NCBI RefSeq assembly: GCF_000182565.1
Contig: NW_015971546.1
Location: forward strand, 878,614-942,613
Direction of reading: 5' to 3'
DNA length: 64,000 bases
DNA from: Spizellomyces punctatus DAOM BR117
Taxonomy: Eukaryota > Chytridiomycota > Chytridiomycetes > Spizellomycetales > Spizellomycetaceae
The notes under the pieces were generated by a model. That model was given only the letters and a program-made list of their open reading frames with translations, ran no database searches and was not told where the DNA came from. Positions 29,501 through 40,986 of this stretch are shown one piece after another. Position 1 is the first letter of the stretch. Every line of letters begins with the position of its first letter. The position numbers and the translations under genes are program-made.

Positions 29501-31743
29501 CGGGTCCTGCATCACCTGTTGACACATTAGGATCCTGTCAGAGGTGAAATTGGTAGTCAACAAAAATGTGAGATGAAGAATGAGCAGTTTTCGGCGCAAG
29601 CTATCACAAACATACCTCTGGCTGGTTGAGGTTGATCAAACTCTTGCTACTGCTTCCCTTCAGAAGCCCCTCTTCGCTATAACTATCTCCACTCTTCCTC
29701 AAGGCCTTTGACGGCCGCCTCTGAGGTGAATTCACACTCTTCCGGTTCTCAATGCCGAGAACATATGCCAGCTTTTGTGATCTCAACGCGTCATTACGTC
29801 GCTTGAGGTCTTCGGCTTCCCTCGCTTCTTTGACTACGAGAGCATCTAGGTCAGTACTGGATGGTAGACCGAGGATACCCGCCAGCTTGGCTGTGCGCTT
29901 GTGAACCTGCCAATGGGGGTAAGCAAACAATGGTATCAAAACCGTTTGACGTCCTTAGAGCTTTTCTTACCACTTTGCGGAACGAGTACTTGGAAGTTCG
30001 ATTCCACGGTTCAAAAGGCTTCTCTGCTGGCTCCAGGAATCTCGATTCTGTTTCATCTGGGAACGTAATTTCAGCATTCAGGACTTCAACATGAAAAAAT
30101 CCAGAGGATAACCGGGGCCATTCCTACCATTGACCCACAAACCCCACCCAATCTCCTCTTCCAACCCCTCAACAGCCACCAAGATCTTGACAACATCCTC
30201 AACTTTGGTTTCCGATCCTACTACAATCCACCGAGTCTTTGACTTTTTTTCCTCTATTTGCACAGGTATTGACCACTTGATTTCTGATTTTCGGCGCAGA
30301 CGGAGTTTAATTGTGGAGGGCGGTGGGGCATGTATGTGATCTATGGGTGTATTTGGATCTATGCGAGTTTCGATGGGGGTGCCTTAAAACAAAGAACAGC
30401 AGGCTTTTATTTAGCGTGCTGGACGGTAGTAGCTGACAGCATGCCCACAACACCTCACCATTCATTCCAACGTCCATTAGAAATACCCTAAAACTCTCTA
30501 AAACCTCCACAACTCCCATCTTGTTCAAAGCCTCCATTCGTACTTCGTTGACGGTAGTGTTTGGAGATACGGTGAACATGTTGCAGGTATCGTCCTCCAA
30601 GTACATAAAAACAGGTACAGAGCCATCTGTCCGTAATGGTGCAGCCATCTTTGCGTCGTATAAAGGTTGTGCCTGTGGGGGAGCGGCATTCGGATCCTCC
30701 AAGGTGGGAAATTGTAGAGCGAGAGGAGAGAAATTAAAAGTTGGAAGTTCGGTAGTGAGGGCGGTTGTGACATTATCATTAGGACTATCAGCGTCAACTC
30801 CTTTTGTATCGATTCGAAGCGGCCCGAGAGATGGACCTTGGCGTAGCGAATCGCTGGCATGAGATGCTTGTCGAGTATGTGCACCGGACGACGAACGAGG
30901 GCTATATGATTGTTGGGATGACAATCGGGCACCGCTTCCCGGAGGACCAAAATTGAGCGTACTTCGAGCACTCTCTGGGTACGAGCTGAATGCAAAGTTG
31001 CCCAACGAAAGGGTACTTCCAATCTCTGGTCCAAATCGCTCTTTTATCCGCTGTGAAAGCTCCTGCAGGTTGGAGAATGTGGGCAATTCATCGCTCTTGG
31101 TAACCGTAGATGCCGACGACATGGATTTACTGCGATCCAAGGAAGCCAAGGGCGAGTTTATATGGCTTAGAGAAAGTGCTGGCCCCATCCCAATGACTGT
31201 CACTGGTCTTGACGGCTTCGTTGCGCTGCCTGGAACAGGCGGTGGTGGGGTGGCACTCCTCCTCGAGTTCAAGGAAGTACTTGGGGCATCTTCGAGAATC
31301 GGATCGTCTTTGATGAGCGTATGCTGCGTTGAAACTTTTGACAAATGTCTCTCGATTTTGAAGCTGGGCTCGAAAATGGGAAGACCAATATCCAAATCCT
31401 CCGTCTTCGTCAAAACTGAACTCTTGACAAATGTCCCACCGTCCATCCCCATAACATCGCCGCCATTTTCATCATCACAAGCACCTCGCAAAGCAGATGC
31501 GGTAACCAACGTCGGCGGATCTTCTGTGGGCCATAGTCTTTCCTCTAGTTTTCCATGATATCGAAATTCGTTGTCATTGTTCTCGCGTCTGCCCCATGCT
31601 CCACCTCTTGTCTTTGCATCTAACGTAGAGGAAACCGCTCCCGTCGGCTTCTTTTCCGGTAGTCCTGGAAGGTCAGCTAAGGCGGCAGGGTATTTGTCTG
31701 ATTGCGTGGCATCGATGGACTTTGACCGGCTATGCAAGGACAT
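26542..31743 (-). CDS. large RA-PH-AGC protein kinase
   Basis: Multi-domain kinase of 1,457 aa from 13 exons: 30459-31743, 30128-30382, 29971-30056, 29616-29906, 29292-29534, 29114-29224, 28835-29042, 28657-28772, 27793-28593, 27383-27726, 27162-27309, 26770-27093 and 26542-26703; all phases agree. Order: disordered Ser-rich N-terminus to about 385; Ras-association/ubiquitin-like segments at about 385-520 (VPVFMYLEDDT) and 770-850 (FIVRVHFGNLTYSNLRL); PH domain at about 958-1055 (YKEGWLHIHNATKKAW); AGC kinase domain from about 1121 with GRGKFAKV, YAIKVL, YRDLKLEN (Tyr replaces the usual His), DFGLSK and APE. The C-tail has DVSFFDEQFTEEPP, a TPSGS turn-like motif and a degenerate hydrophobic motif DGFSFRG. 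Four copies of an R-x-x-K-L-A-x-x-[FL]-G motif lie at about 546, 584, 725 and 890. A Ras- and phosphoinositide-responsive kinase is inferred. The frame is open 12 codons upstream of 31743 without an ATG. Confidence 0.86.
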
Positions 31744-32217
31744 TATCGGGTTTTGGCCTTGAAGATAGTCATATAACAACCTCGTGAGAGTAGCTACTTT
31801 GTTTTAAATATATTCTTCACACTGCCCAAAAGAAAATAAAAAACTCCCCGAGCTGGCTTGTGCTTGACCAAAAACTCAGCTGACAGCACGTTTTAGCTTC
31901 GTAAGTTAACTTGTATTAGTTATGAGGTTCCCAGCTACCGGGGGAATGCACAGTATTCCTTGACGGTAGCGTATGGATGGCTCCAATAATACTTTGTAAA
32001 TTAAAAGAGCACCAGACAATGGATGCTATTTATAGGTGGATTCCATATTCATTCGATAGGACAATAAACCGAGGGTGATCGGCAGAGCATGTAAATTGCG
32101 CAAGAAATTACGATAACATGTTTGAAAACAAAAGTTACAGGAAATGGACATTCTAAAGACAGCATTTTGAAAAGAAAAAAAAAAAAAAGTTTCTACTACA
32201 TCACATCTAGGATATGC
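31744..32217. other. intergenic, kinase upstream and doublecortin-gene 3' end
   Basis: A/T-rich with a 13-base A run near 32167. It holds the presumed promoter of the RA-PH-AGC kinase gene. No gene is seen. Confidence 0.4.
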
Positions 32218-35165
32218 TCAGAGTTGCGATTTGTTTGGTAGAGCAGGGACAGCCTCCCTCACATATCCTTCTCTAGATTCAACTTTTCTCCATTCTCTTT
32301 CGTCGACATTATCCTCTTCATCACTGTTTCCTTCTGTCTGAACACCACTTACACTTGTATGATTGTTTTTACCCTTTTTGCGGTGCTTGGTGATAACCGT
32401 TTCATTATGGTCATTAGCGGGTTTGTGCCCGAGACTCGTCTGAGATAGACGAAGGCTGGCGCGAGAACCGAGTTCGTTTAGTTTCGTCAATTTACTGGAT
32501 GTTTCTTCGTCGTCATCGTTGTCTAGTTCGTTTGATTCTGCAGGCTGCTTCTTTTTAGTGATCTTGTTGGTTTTTTGGTGTTCTGATGGTGGTTCGCTTT
32601 CAGAGGAGGACTTGTGCGTTTTGTGGGTAGAGCTGGTTGTCGACTCGTCCTCGGTAGTGTGATCTGGCCGCGACTTTTGTAGTGTACGGGTGGATCTGGT
32701 TGTAGACTCGTCATCTGAAGTAACATCCGGCCGTGACTTTTGCACCAGTTTACGGGTGGATTTGGTAGTAATTGCCTCGTCCTCTGAAACATCCGGTCGT
32801 GACTTTTGCAGCAGTTTACGGGTGGATTTTGTTGTCCCCTCGCTGTCATTGTTCCTAATGTCTGATCGCGACTTGTGGGAATTGGACTGCATAACACGAA
32901 CTTCGCCAGATTCACCGTACACCTCGTGCGCATCTGATGACGGCTCCGGAGTGACGATTTCTTCAATTTGGTGGTCAGTTACTTCGGTAGGAGGTCTGGC
33001 AATATGCTTGCGGCGTGTAGTGATTTCCTCGTCGTTTTCACTTTCCGCCTCTGCCGCCGCTTTCTTGGGCTTGGATTTGCCGGTTAGAATCTCTTCCTCG
33101 TCATCGGTAACATGCTTTTGTTTTCTGCTGCGAACGGTGGTGGTTTCCTCGTCGTCCTCATGTACCTCTGCATTGGTTGCTTTCTTCCCCGGGTGAGACT
33201 TTACGGTCTTTTCCACTTCGTCCTTTTGTTCTTGTCCTTGCTTTTTCCCTCCTTTGTTGGTAACGGGTGCGACTTTCTCTTCCTCCCGGGCGCGGACGGC
33301 AGCAGGTTCCGCGATCTCCTCCTTGCTTTTGTATATTTTGCGGTACTTGTGGGGACTACCAATGCGTTCTTGTGAGGTCTCAACTGGTGTTCTGCTTGTT
33401 TGAGATACGTCGCGTCCTTCGTCGTGTTTTCGAGCGACCTGTTCTGATGCTTTCTTGGGCTTTGCTTGTTCAACTTTCTCTACGCGTTTCGCCTCTGCAG
33501 GGGCCTGTTTGGAATTGGGCTGTTTGCTTACCACTTTCTTGTGTGCGGCTGGTTCAACAAGCTCGTTTTCTGGTACATGTGGAGGCTGGCTACTCGACCT
33601 CTTGGCCTTCACCTTCTTCCGTATGCGAGCGGCCATCTCCCCCAATCTCCGACCTCGTCCACTGTCGCTTTCCTCATCCTCAGTAGCTTCCTCGGTCACC
33701 GCTGGGTGTCCTTTCTTTGGCAATTTGCGGATGCCTGCCATAAACTCATTTCTCTGTGTCTGCCCCGCTAGCCCCTTGACAGGATGTTCAGAGACAATGG
33801 GTGCATTGACATTATATTTACCGCGGATGAAGGGATCATTGTTCGAGACGACCACGTAGGCCCCGTTATGTGTCAGCTCATCGACGGATTGAATGCGGTG
33901 GCCGTCGAGGGCATAGAGCTTCTGAATCATACCCGTCACGAGGTGAATCTGGGTATTGAGATTCTCCAAGAGCTGTAACGGGCGACCTTTCAGCTTACAT
34001 TGACATCCATCTCTTCAAAGGCAAACTGGTCACCTACCCTCTGTAGATTTGGGAACCGCTTTTTGGTAACCGTGACAGTTTGTCCAATATGATACAAATC
34101 TCCATTTGGAAAAAACGTTACAACACGGGGAAACTGCAAGCATTCAAAAAAAGCATAAGAAAAGTCTCCCCAACATTTGTGCCAGAACGTTCGACTTACG
34201 TCGTCTTCATGTTTGTTAGCCTGTGCAGGATGCTCTATATGGTATGTTGTTTGCTTGAAACCGTCCGCAACGGCTGCAACCAGGTTCTGCCCATCATGAA
34301 TCTGACGGAGATTGCTAATTTTGTGACCATTTTCTGCGTCGTAAAGTCTTCGGACGCTGATGCGGAGGAGTTCTGTAAGGTTTTTGAGGAGCTGAGGGAA
34401 ATGGCGTTAATAAATCAACAGAAATGCATTGAGCATTAAGAAAAGGTGTAAATAGTAACGTACCTGATCAAATGTTCGACAGTTTCGGTAGTTCAAAATC
34501 ATCTTGATTCCAGCAGATGCACCATCCCCATTTGTGAAGACGGTGACTTTGTAGGCTTTGCTCTGCACCAAACCAATTGCCGTTAGAAAATGCTTTTACA
34601 ACGCAGTAGCGTGATACTCACTGTAGGTCCAAAGATGGGTCGCTCTGGCTCTTTCTTACGCCGCTCTTGCACCTCCTTTGGCGCCTTCGAAGTTCCAAAC
34701 CGCTCCTTGATAATATTCACTCCCCACCCACTCGGACGCTTTGTTCGGATGAGGGCAGACTTTTCTCTGGATTCACTATCGCCATTTGTCATGCCGGACA
34801 CGGCTGATGGGGGTATATCGGCGGTAATGAGGTAGGGCACCTTTTTGAAACTTTCGCCACCTGTTGCCACGTAGACGGCGCCATCTTTCAGGTCGTCTAG
34901 TGTTCGGATGATGTGACCGTCGAGGGTGAATACTTTGCGGACAGCGCCATTGACGAGGTTGATCTCGTCAGAGAGTCTGGAAAGAAACTGGATAACAAAC
35001 TAAGCGTTCAGTTGCATCAAACAATCGTATTCGGCCAGTACAAATGTATACCTGTTCAAAGTTGCGGTAGACTCGGGTGTTGATCACCAACTTCTTCCCT
35101 GGCTCATACAAGTCTCCGTTGCGGAATACTCGAATCCGTTTACTTCGGAACTCGTCGAGAGACAT
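32218..35165 (-). CDS. triple doublecortin (DCX) domain protein with charged tail
   Basis: Probable microtubule-binding protein of 877 aa. Exons: 35052-35165, 34622-34999, 34464-34562, 34200-34391, 34038-34133 and 32218-33972, all in frame. Three DCX domains follow each other. DCX1 (about 9-95) has IRVFRNGDLYEPGKKLVI, FEQFVIQFLSRLSDEI and VRKVFTLDGHIIRTLDDL. DCX2 (about 167-245) has YKVTVFTNGDGASAG, LLKNLTELL and VRRLYDAENGHKI. DCX3 (about 263-345) has RVVTFFPNGDLYHIGQ, LLENLNTQIHL and IQKLYALDGHRIQSVDEL. Each has the R-x-[FY]-x-N-G-D and L-x-G-x-x-[IV] marks of the family. Exon borders fall at similar points inside the three domains, suggesting duplication. The remaining 530 residues are highly charged (Lys/Glu/Asp/Ser) with short repeats (KSRPDVSEDE and like) at about 32640-32870. 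The likely site is the flagellar axoneme or rootlet. Confidence 0.9.
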
Positions 35166-36354
35166 GGTACTATGACGTTAAGGCACGGGTAGTTGGGAGA
35201 TGGATATGATCCCGCAGTAATCCACACCGTATTATCTGATGAGCACCTTTGAGAAATGCAATATGACTGTGCGCAACGTTAATCCAGAACAAAAATAATA
35301 AAGAAAAACCAAAAGGCCCACACTGGGCGGACGGTTTTGCCTCTCTTGAGCCGAATTCCCAAATGCAAGCGGCGCAATCCAGTAGTAATTCGCAAACAAT
35401 ACTGGGATGCCAATGTGTCTATTTTTATCGCTTTGAACTGATCCTCGTCGGTTCAAGGATGAGGGCAGCTAAGTATGCGCGGGAGCAAACATGTGGCTTT
35501 GGTTCAGTCGGTCATGACAGAGGACGATCCCAATTGCTGACCTCTGGGAAGACATGACCAGCGGAGTTGATTACGTAACGCCTGAGCCAGGGTTGGGAGT
35601 AAGGGGTTGGGTTAAAACTCCGAGCGATCAAACCTACGGCTGTGCTGCATGTGCCATGATCTGACTGTGTTTAAATAAGCACGAATGTGTGAGCTAATAA
35701 CTGCCCACCTATGTGTTCGTTTGTTCCGTAACCATAGAGTTAGGTATGAAGACGCATGGACAAATGCTCTTCGTTTTGCGTGTGTCAAGAACCCAGTGTT
35801 CTAACGCTATCAACCATGGCAGCATTGAGAACGCTATTTCTTTGAAAAAGTTTCCCAAATGGACGTTGCCCTCTTAAGATCTGATAGATCATGAACACTA
35901 ACGAGGAACAGAAAGCAAACAGACATGTGGACTTACGAGATACTCGTCAACGAACCTATTGGCTCGAATATGAACAAGGATGAGATTAGTACCTTATAAG
36001 ACGACGAAACAAAAGCAGAACATGCTCTTCAATTGGGATGAACGTTCAAAGTTTAAAACTCTACGTTACGACCCAGTGTCATCTCAAACCCCCAACCATT
36101 CTTTGTTCCAACAGCAGGTTAAACTAATCAGAATTTCTTCCTTTATTGGATACACCCACATCCCAATTCAAAAGCACATATAAAAAAAAATCCAAACTTG
36201 ATCTACGTAGATCCGTTATTTCATTCAAACAATTCCAAACCTATCACCAAGCTCATCCCCATTCATACAATTGTACACCGACCCACAAAGATTTGAAAAA
36301 AAAAAAAAAAAGAATAAACATAGGCTTGCTTGGACTTAGCCATCACACGACTGA
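35166..36354. other. intergenic, 1.2 kb
   Basis: No gene is supported; open frames are short and overlap. It holds the upstream region of the doublecortin gene and the 3' end of the copper ATPase gene, with a 17-base A run near 36297. Confidence 0.4.
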
Positions 36355-39300
36355 TCACGCTAGTTCCACTCTCTCCAACAATTCTGTAACCTCTCCGGCC
36401 TCTTCTTCTTCTTCCTCCATGAGGGGAAGGTAACCCCTCTTTGGTGATCCATGCAAGAGTTCCCGAACACCGTCAACAAACGCTCCGCTTGTTCTTGGCT
36501 CCGCGATACTGGCTTCCAAATCAACATCGTTCGATACAATATCCGTTGATGAGAATATTTTAGGCGGTTTGTAGAACTTTAGGAGGAGAGATGAAACTAC
36601 GACAGACACGGAAGAGAGGGACATGGCCATGCCCGCAATCATTGCTGGTAGAGTGATTCCCCAAGGGGAAAAGATACCCATTGCAAGGGGAATCATGAGT
36701 ATGTTACTACGAAGAGTCATAACGCGTTAGAATCTGAGATGAATGATATGAGAGATGTGAGCAAAAGACTTACTAAATAGTAGCCCACAAAAAGTTCATT
36801 CGAATCCTTCTAAATATCACTCTGCTCAAATCAATGGCCGTAACAACGTCTCCCAACTCGTCTCTCATCAACACGACACTTGCGGCTTCCACAGCAACGT
36901 CCGTGCCTCCATAGACAGCAATCCCCATATCCGCTTGAGCCAGACTTGCCGAATCGTTCACACCATCGCCTACCATCGCAACCACATGGCCATCAGCTTG
37001 AAATTGCGAGACCAGAGACTTTTTACCCGACGGTGTTACGCCGGCATGGATGGAGGAGGTGGGTATGCCGCACTGGCGAGCGATGGAGAGTGCGGTGAGA
37101 TATTGGTCGCCTGTTACCATACAAACTTGGATGCCCATTTTCTTCAAGGCTGCAATCGTAGGTGGGGCGGCCGGTTTAAGTGTGTCTGCCAGTGCAATCA
37201 GGCCGACTGGCATTTGGTTGAATGCAACAAAAATTACGGTATGCCCATGGGATTCATGAGTCCGCTGCGAGTCGAGAATACCTGGCGGTATTGCACTGCA
37301 TTTGTTGGACGTGAGGAAGGATTGGTTTCCGATCAAGACGTGGACAGGTTTGCCGCTGGGTGGTGTGACGGTGCATTGGACGCCTGATCCCATGACCGCC
37401 TCAAAAGTTTCGACCACATGGGGGAATGTACTGACATCCAGCACCTCTTTACCATGCTTCGCGATAGCCTTTCCCAAAGGGTGCTCACTGTTGGCCTCTG
37501 CGGCACCAACGATACCAAAAAAGACCGCCTCATTGTGCCACTTGAGATCGTCCGCAAACAACTGGTAAGTCACGACCTCCAACTTGCCCATCGTCAACGT
37601 CCCGGTCTTGTCAAAGACAAACTTTGTCACTCGATGTGCCGTTTCCAAAGGCCCACCTCCTTTTATCAAAATTCCCAGCTGAGCACCCACACCGGTCCCC
37701 ACCATAACGGCCGTGGGTGTGGCAAGCCCTAATGCACAAGGGCACGCCACAACAATAACTGATATGCACATACTGAGACAGACAAACACCACGCTGCTGT
37801 CGTCAGGGAACGATGGCGGTATCCATTTCGTCGCATTCAGAATGATGATCCACACAAAAAAGGTAGCCAAGCCGAGGACGATGACAGCAGGAACAAAGTA
37901 TCCTGCCACAGTATCCGCAATGTTCTGGATTGGCGCTTTGGAGGTCTGGGCGTCATTGACAAGTTTGACGATTTGAGCCAACGTCGCATCAGCCCCAACC
38001 CGTACTGCCCGCATGTGAATGGCACCCGATCCATTCACCGTGCCCCCAATGACCGCATCCCCAACCTTTTTGCTAACAGGTAAAGGCTCACCCGTTACAA
38101 GGGCTTCGTCAATGCTGGTCGAACCGTACTCGACGACACCGTCGGCTGGGACGCGTTCACCGGGAATCACTTTTAGCAAATCGCCTGCTTGAACGTACTC
38201 GGTTGGAATCTCCTTTTCAGTTATTTGCCCAGTACTCTGATCCGTGGACAAAAGCAGAGCCTTTGTGGGTGCCAAGGAAATGAGTTTTGATAACGCCGAC
38301 GACGTCTTGCCCTTGGCCAAATTCTCGAGAAACCGGCCGAGAGTGATAAACGTGATGAGCGTCGTGCAAGTTTCAAAAAACACCTGAGGTTTCGGGTGTC
38401 CTCCTAAACATATCGAGTACATGATGGACGCAACGGAAAATGCAAATGCTACAGAGGTACCGAGTGTGATCAATACGTCCATGGTGTAACTTCCATGCGA
38501 GAGGGCCTTGAATGTAGCACTGTAGAATCGCTGACCAATACCAAATTGAACCGGAATTGTCAGGATCAGCATCGTCAAATCGCCCAACGACAATCCTCGC
38601 ACGATCTCCCAGTCAATCACGCGCGCGAAAAACGTCATGGGCAGGATCATTGAAAGTAGCGTGACAGGAATGGCAAATCTGAGTGACTTCCAAAAGGCTG
38701 ATCTCCATTCCTGAATTTCTCTTGTTCGCTCTAGGGACTCCACCTGGGCATTGGATCCCATGTCGGAAAGAAAAGCCGTGAACCCAAGAGATTCAATCTT
38801 TTCAACTATATCCCGCACACCAATGATGGATGAGTCAAACTGAAACCGTCCGCTTTGACCCAAAAGATTCACTGCAGCAGTCTGCACCCCATCCATCTTG
38901 CTCAGCTCTCGTTCAATCTTTCCTGAGCAGCTTCCACAAGTCATACCGAAAATCTTTAGATCAATCGTTCCATAGGTAGCACTGGGTAACACTTTAGCTC
39001 GAAACCCAATGTCATCGATAAGTTTCGCCACCTGCTCTTCAGTCATGAGCAATTCTTTGAACTGGACTTCAGCTCGTTCAGCCAACAAAGCGACTTTACA
39101 AGAAACGACTCCAGGATTTGATCGCAAGTGCTTTTCAATCGATGCCACGCAACTTGCGCATGTCATTCCTTGAACTTCGATTTGCACAGTTCGTATGGGT
39201 CCGGCAGTTGTGGCGGTGTAGAGAGGGGATGATACGCTGAGCGAGAGGGATGTGCGGGGATCGGGACTTGAGGGTCGGAGAGTGGATTTGAGGACGGTAG

Positions 39301-40090
39301 TTAGGGTAAGCGGCTTCGGACGGGTTTTTATGGGAGATGTTGAAGACAGTGAAGCATCAAAACCGCATTCTTCTATGGCGTCTATCAATGCCAGCACATT
39401 TGTCTGGGTTGTATCGATTTCAACGCTTGCGTTTTCCGTTTCTAGATCTACCTTGACCGCCTTTACTCCCACCATAGGAGAAAGTTTCGCGGTAATCGTC
39501 TTGACACAGGATTGGCAGACCATGCCCTTTATAGATATGTCGTAGTGTCCGGACGCAGTTGGCTGCTCGTTTAGCCCATGTTGTTGAAGAGCGGCATCGA
39601 ATCCACATCCTTCTATGGCGGCAACTAAATCCTCTGGCGACAGCAATCCACCGTCGTATGTAACTGTCGCTGACTCGCTAGCGAGGTCAACCACAGCACT
39701 TTCCACGCCCGGGAGTGCCTTCAAGACACCAGTGACCGTCTTTACGCATGACTAAAGAGAGAGGGTAATGAGGCTATATGTTGCTATATGGAATTCTATC
39801 AACTACATCGTGCTTACCTGGCAGGTCATTCCTTGTACACTCACCACTACCTCTTTCGTCCCGCCAACAGGAATGGCCTCAAACCCACATTCCTCAATAG
39901 CATTCACAAGGTCCTTCTCATCCAGTAGGTCCGCATCATACACCACTGTTGCCAGCTCTTCCTCTAATGAGACCGCTACTGAGGAAACACCAGGTAGCGG
40001 TCGCAGTTGCGATTCTATTGTGCGGACACATGAACCGCAGGTCATGCCCTTGACGGTGATGGTTGCAGTGTGTTGTCGTGGAATGGTCAT
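36355..40090 (-). CDS. CCC2: copper-transporting P1B-type ATPase
   Basis: Ccc2/ATP7-like pump, 1,200 aa, moving Cu(I) out of the cytosol into the secretory pathway. Three exons: 39818-40090, 36774-39751 and 36355-36706. Five heavy-metal-binding domains precede the pump, with metal motifs GMTCGSC (15-21), GMTCQSC (split by intron 1, about 87-93), GMVCQSC (167-173, Val replaces Thr), GMTCASC (286-292) and GMTCGSC (about 360-366). The pump has TGEP (644-647), the membrane CPC (761-763) for Cu(I), DKTGTLT with phosphorylated Asp at 805, SEHPLG with His at 848, TGD near 972 and GDGVNDS near 1019-1025. All catalytic residues are present. The C-terminus ends in a Glu run (MEEEEEEAGE) and no dileucine signal is obvious. 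Upstream is the 0.9-kb divergent region shared with the PHAF1 gene. Confidence 0.95.
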
Positions 40091-40986
40091 TGCTGATGAA
40101 TATAAAGTAACAGAATGTCCTACAAATATATGTTAGTTGTGTATGGAGTAGCAGAGGCCAATGCCATCTGTGCCGGGTTTGCCCTCTGCGAAAATGAAAG
40201 AAGCGATGGGCGAGAAACCCCAGACCCAGAGTGAGTCATACCTGATCAATAGCCCTGGATCACTGCCACGGGGGGCTGTTTTTAGAGCACAGCTTCTTTT
40301 TTATGGTCAAAAACCTTTTTTTACAAACGGGAACGAACGAGGACGACAGAAAGTGAAAAGTAAAAGGATGAGCTAGCTTCGTGAAAAGGGCATTTTGGTT
40401 ATCGCCCGTTACATGACTCGCATCGAGTGCTGTGATCGTTTGTAATTTTCCAACAGGTTTCAAATGGGGGATTGGCTTTTGTTGCTATTTTAGTAACGCC
40501 ATCAAGAAACGGTTTGAGAATTCAGTTCATTAGAGCTCATTTGAACTTTGACAAGAATGCAATCAACGACAAGCCGATAGACAATCTTTCTTCCTGTATT
40601 GGTATTGGAATACTTTTGTCCAGGGGGCCGATGAACAAAAACCCTGGTCATGCTCAACAAAACTGCTGACAATTTCAAATCCCTTCCCAATATACCCATC
40701 CCATAAGCCAAACATATGCCCAAAACAACTTTCTTTTGATTCCACAGGGGAGACAGGAGAGACAACAAGTTGAAGGAAATGAAAATGCTCATTAAGCAAT
40801 GAAAAAAGATTGTGGTTTACGTGACTAGAACTGTCTTCCTTCTTTGTTAAAGGAGTCACACGTGTATTCTGCAAAAGAAGAACAAGGCCGTGTGCGCTAT
40901 AAAAGAAAACAAAGTCGTCGTTTGCCCATCGCTAGCTGGTTTATTCCCCCCCGTCGTCGTTCGTCAACACACACACACATCTAATA
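40091..40986. other. divergent intergenic region between CCC2-like and PHAF1-like genes
   Basis: Contains both promoters. Apart from the TATA motif at 40898 and a short CA repeat near 40969, I see no known copper-response element and no gene. Confidence 0.4.
40898..40904 (+). promoter_or_regulatory. candidate TATA box of the PHAF1-like gene
   Basis: TATAAAA 83-89 bp before the ATG at 40987, within normal range. Confidence 0.5.
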
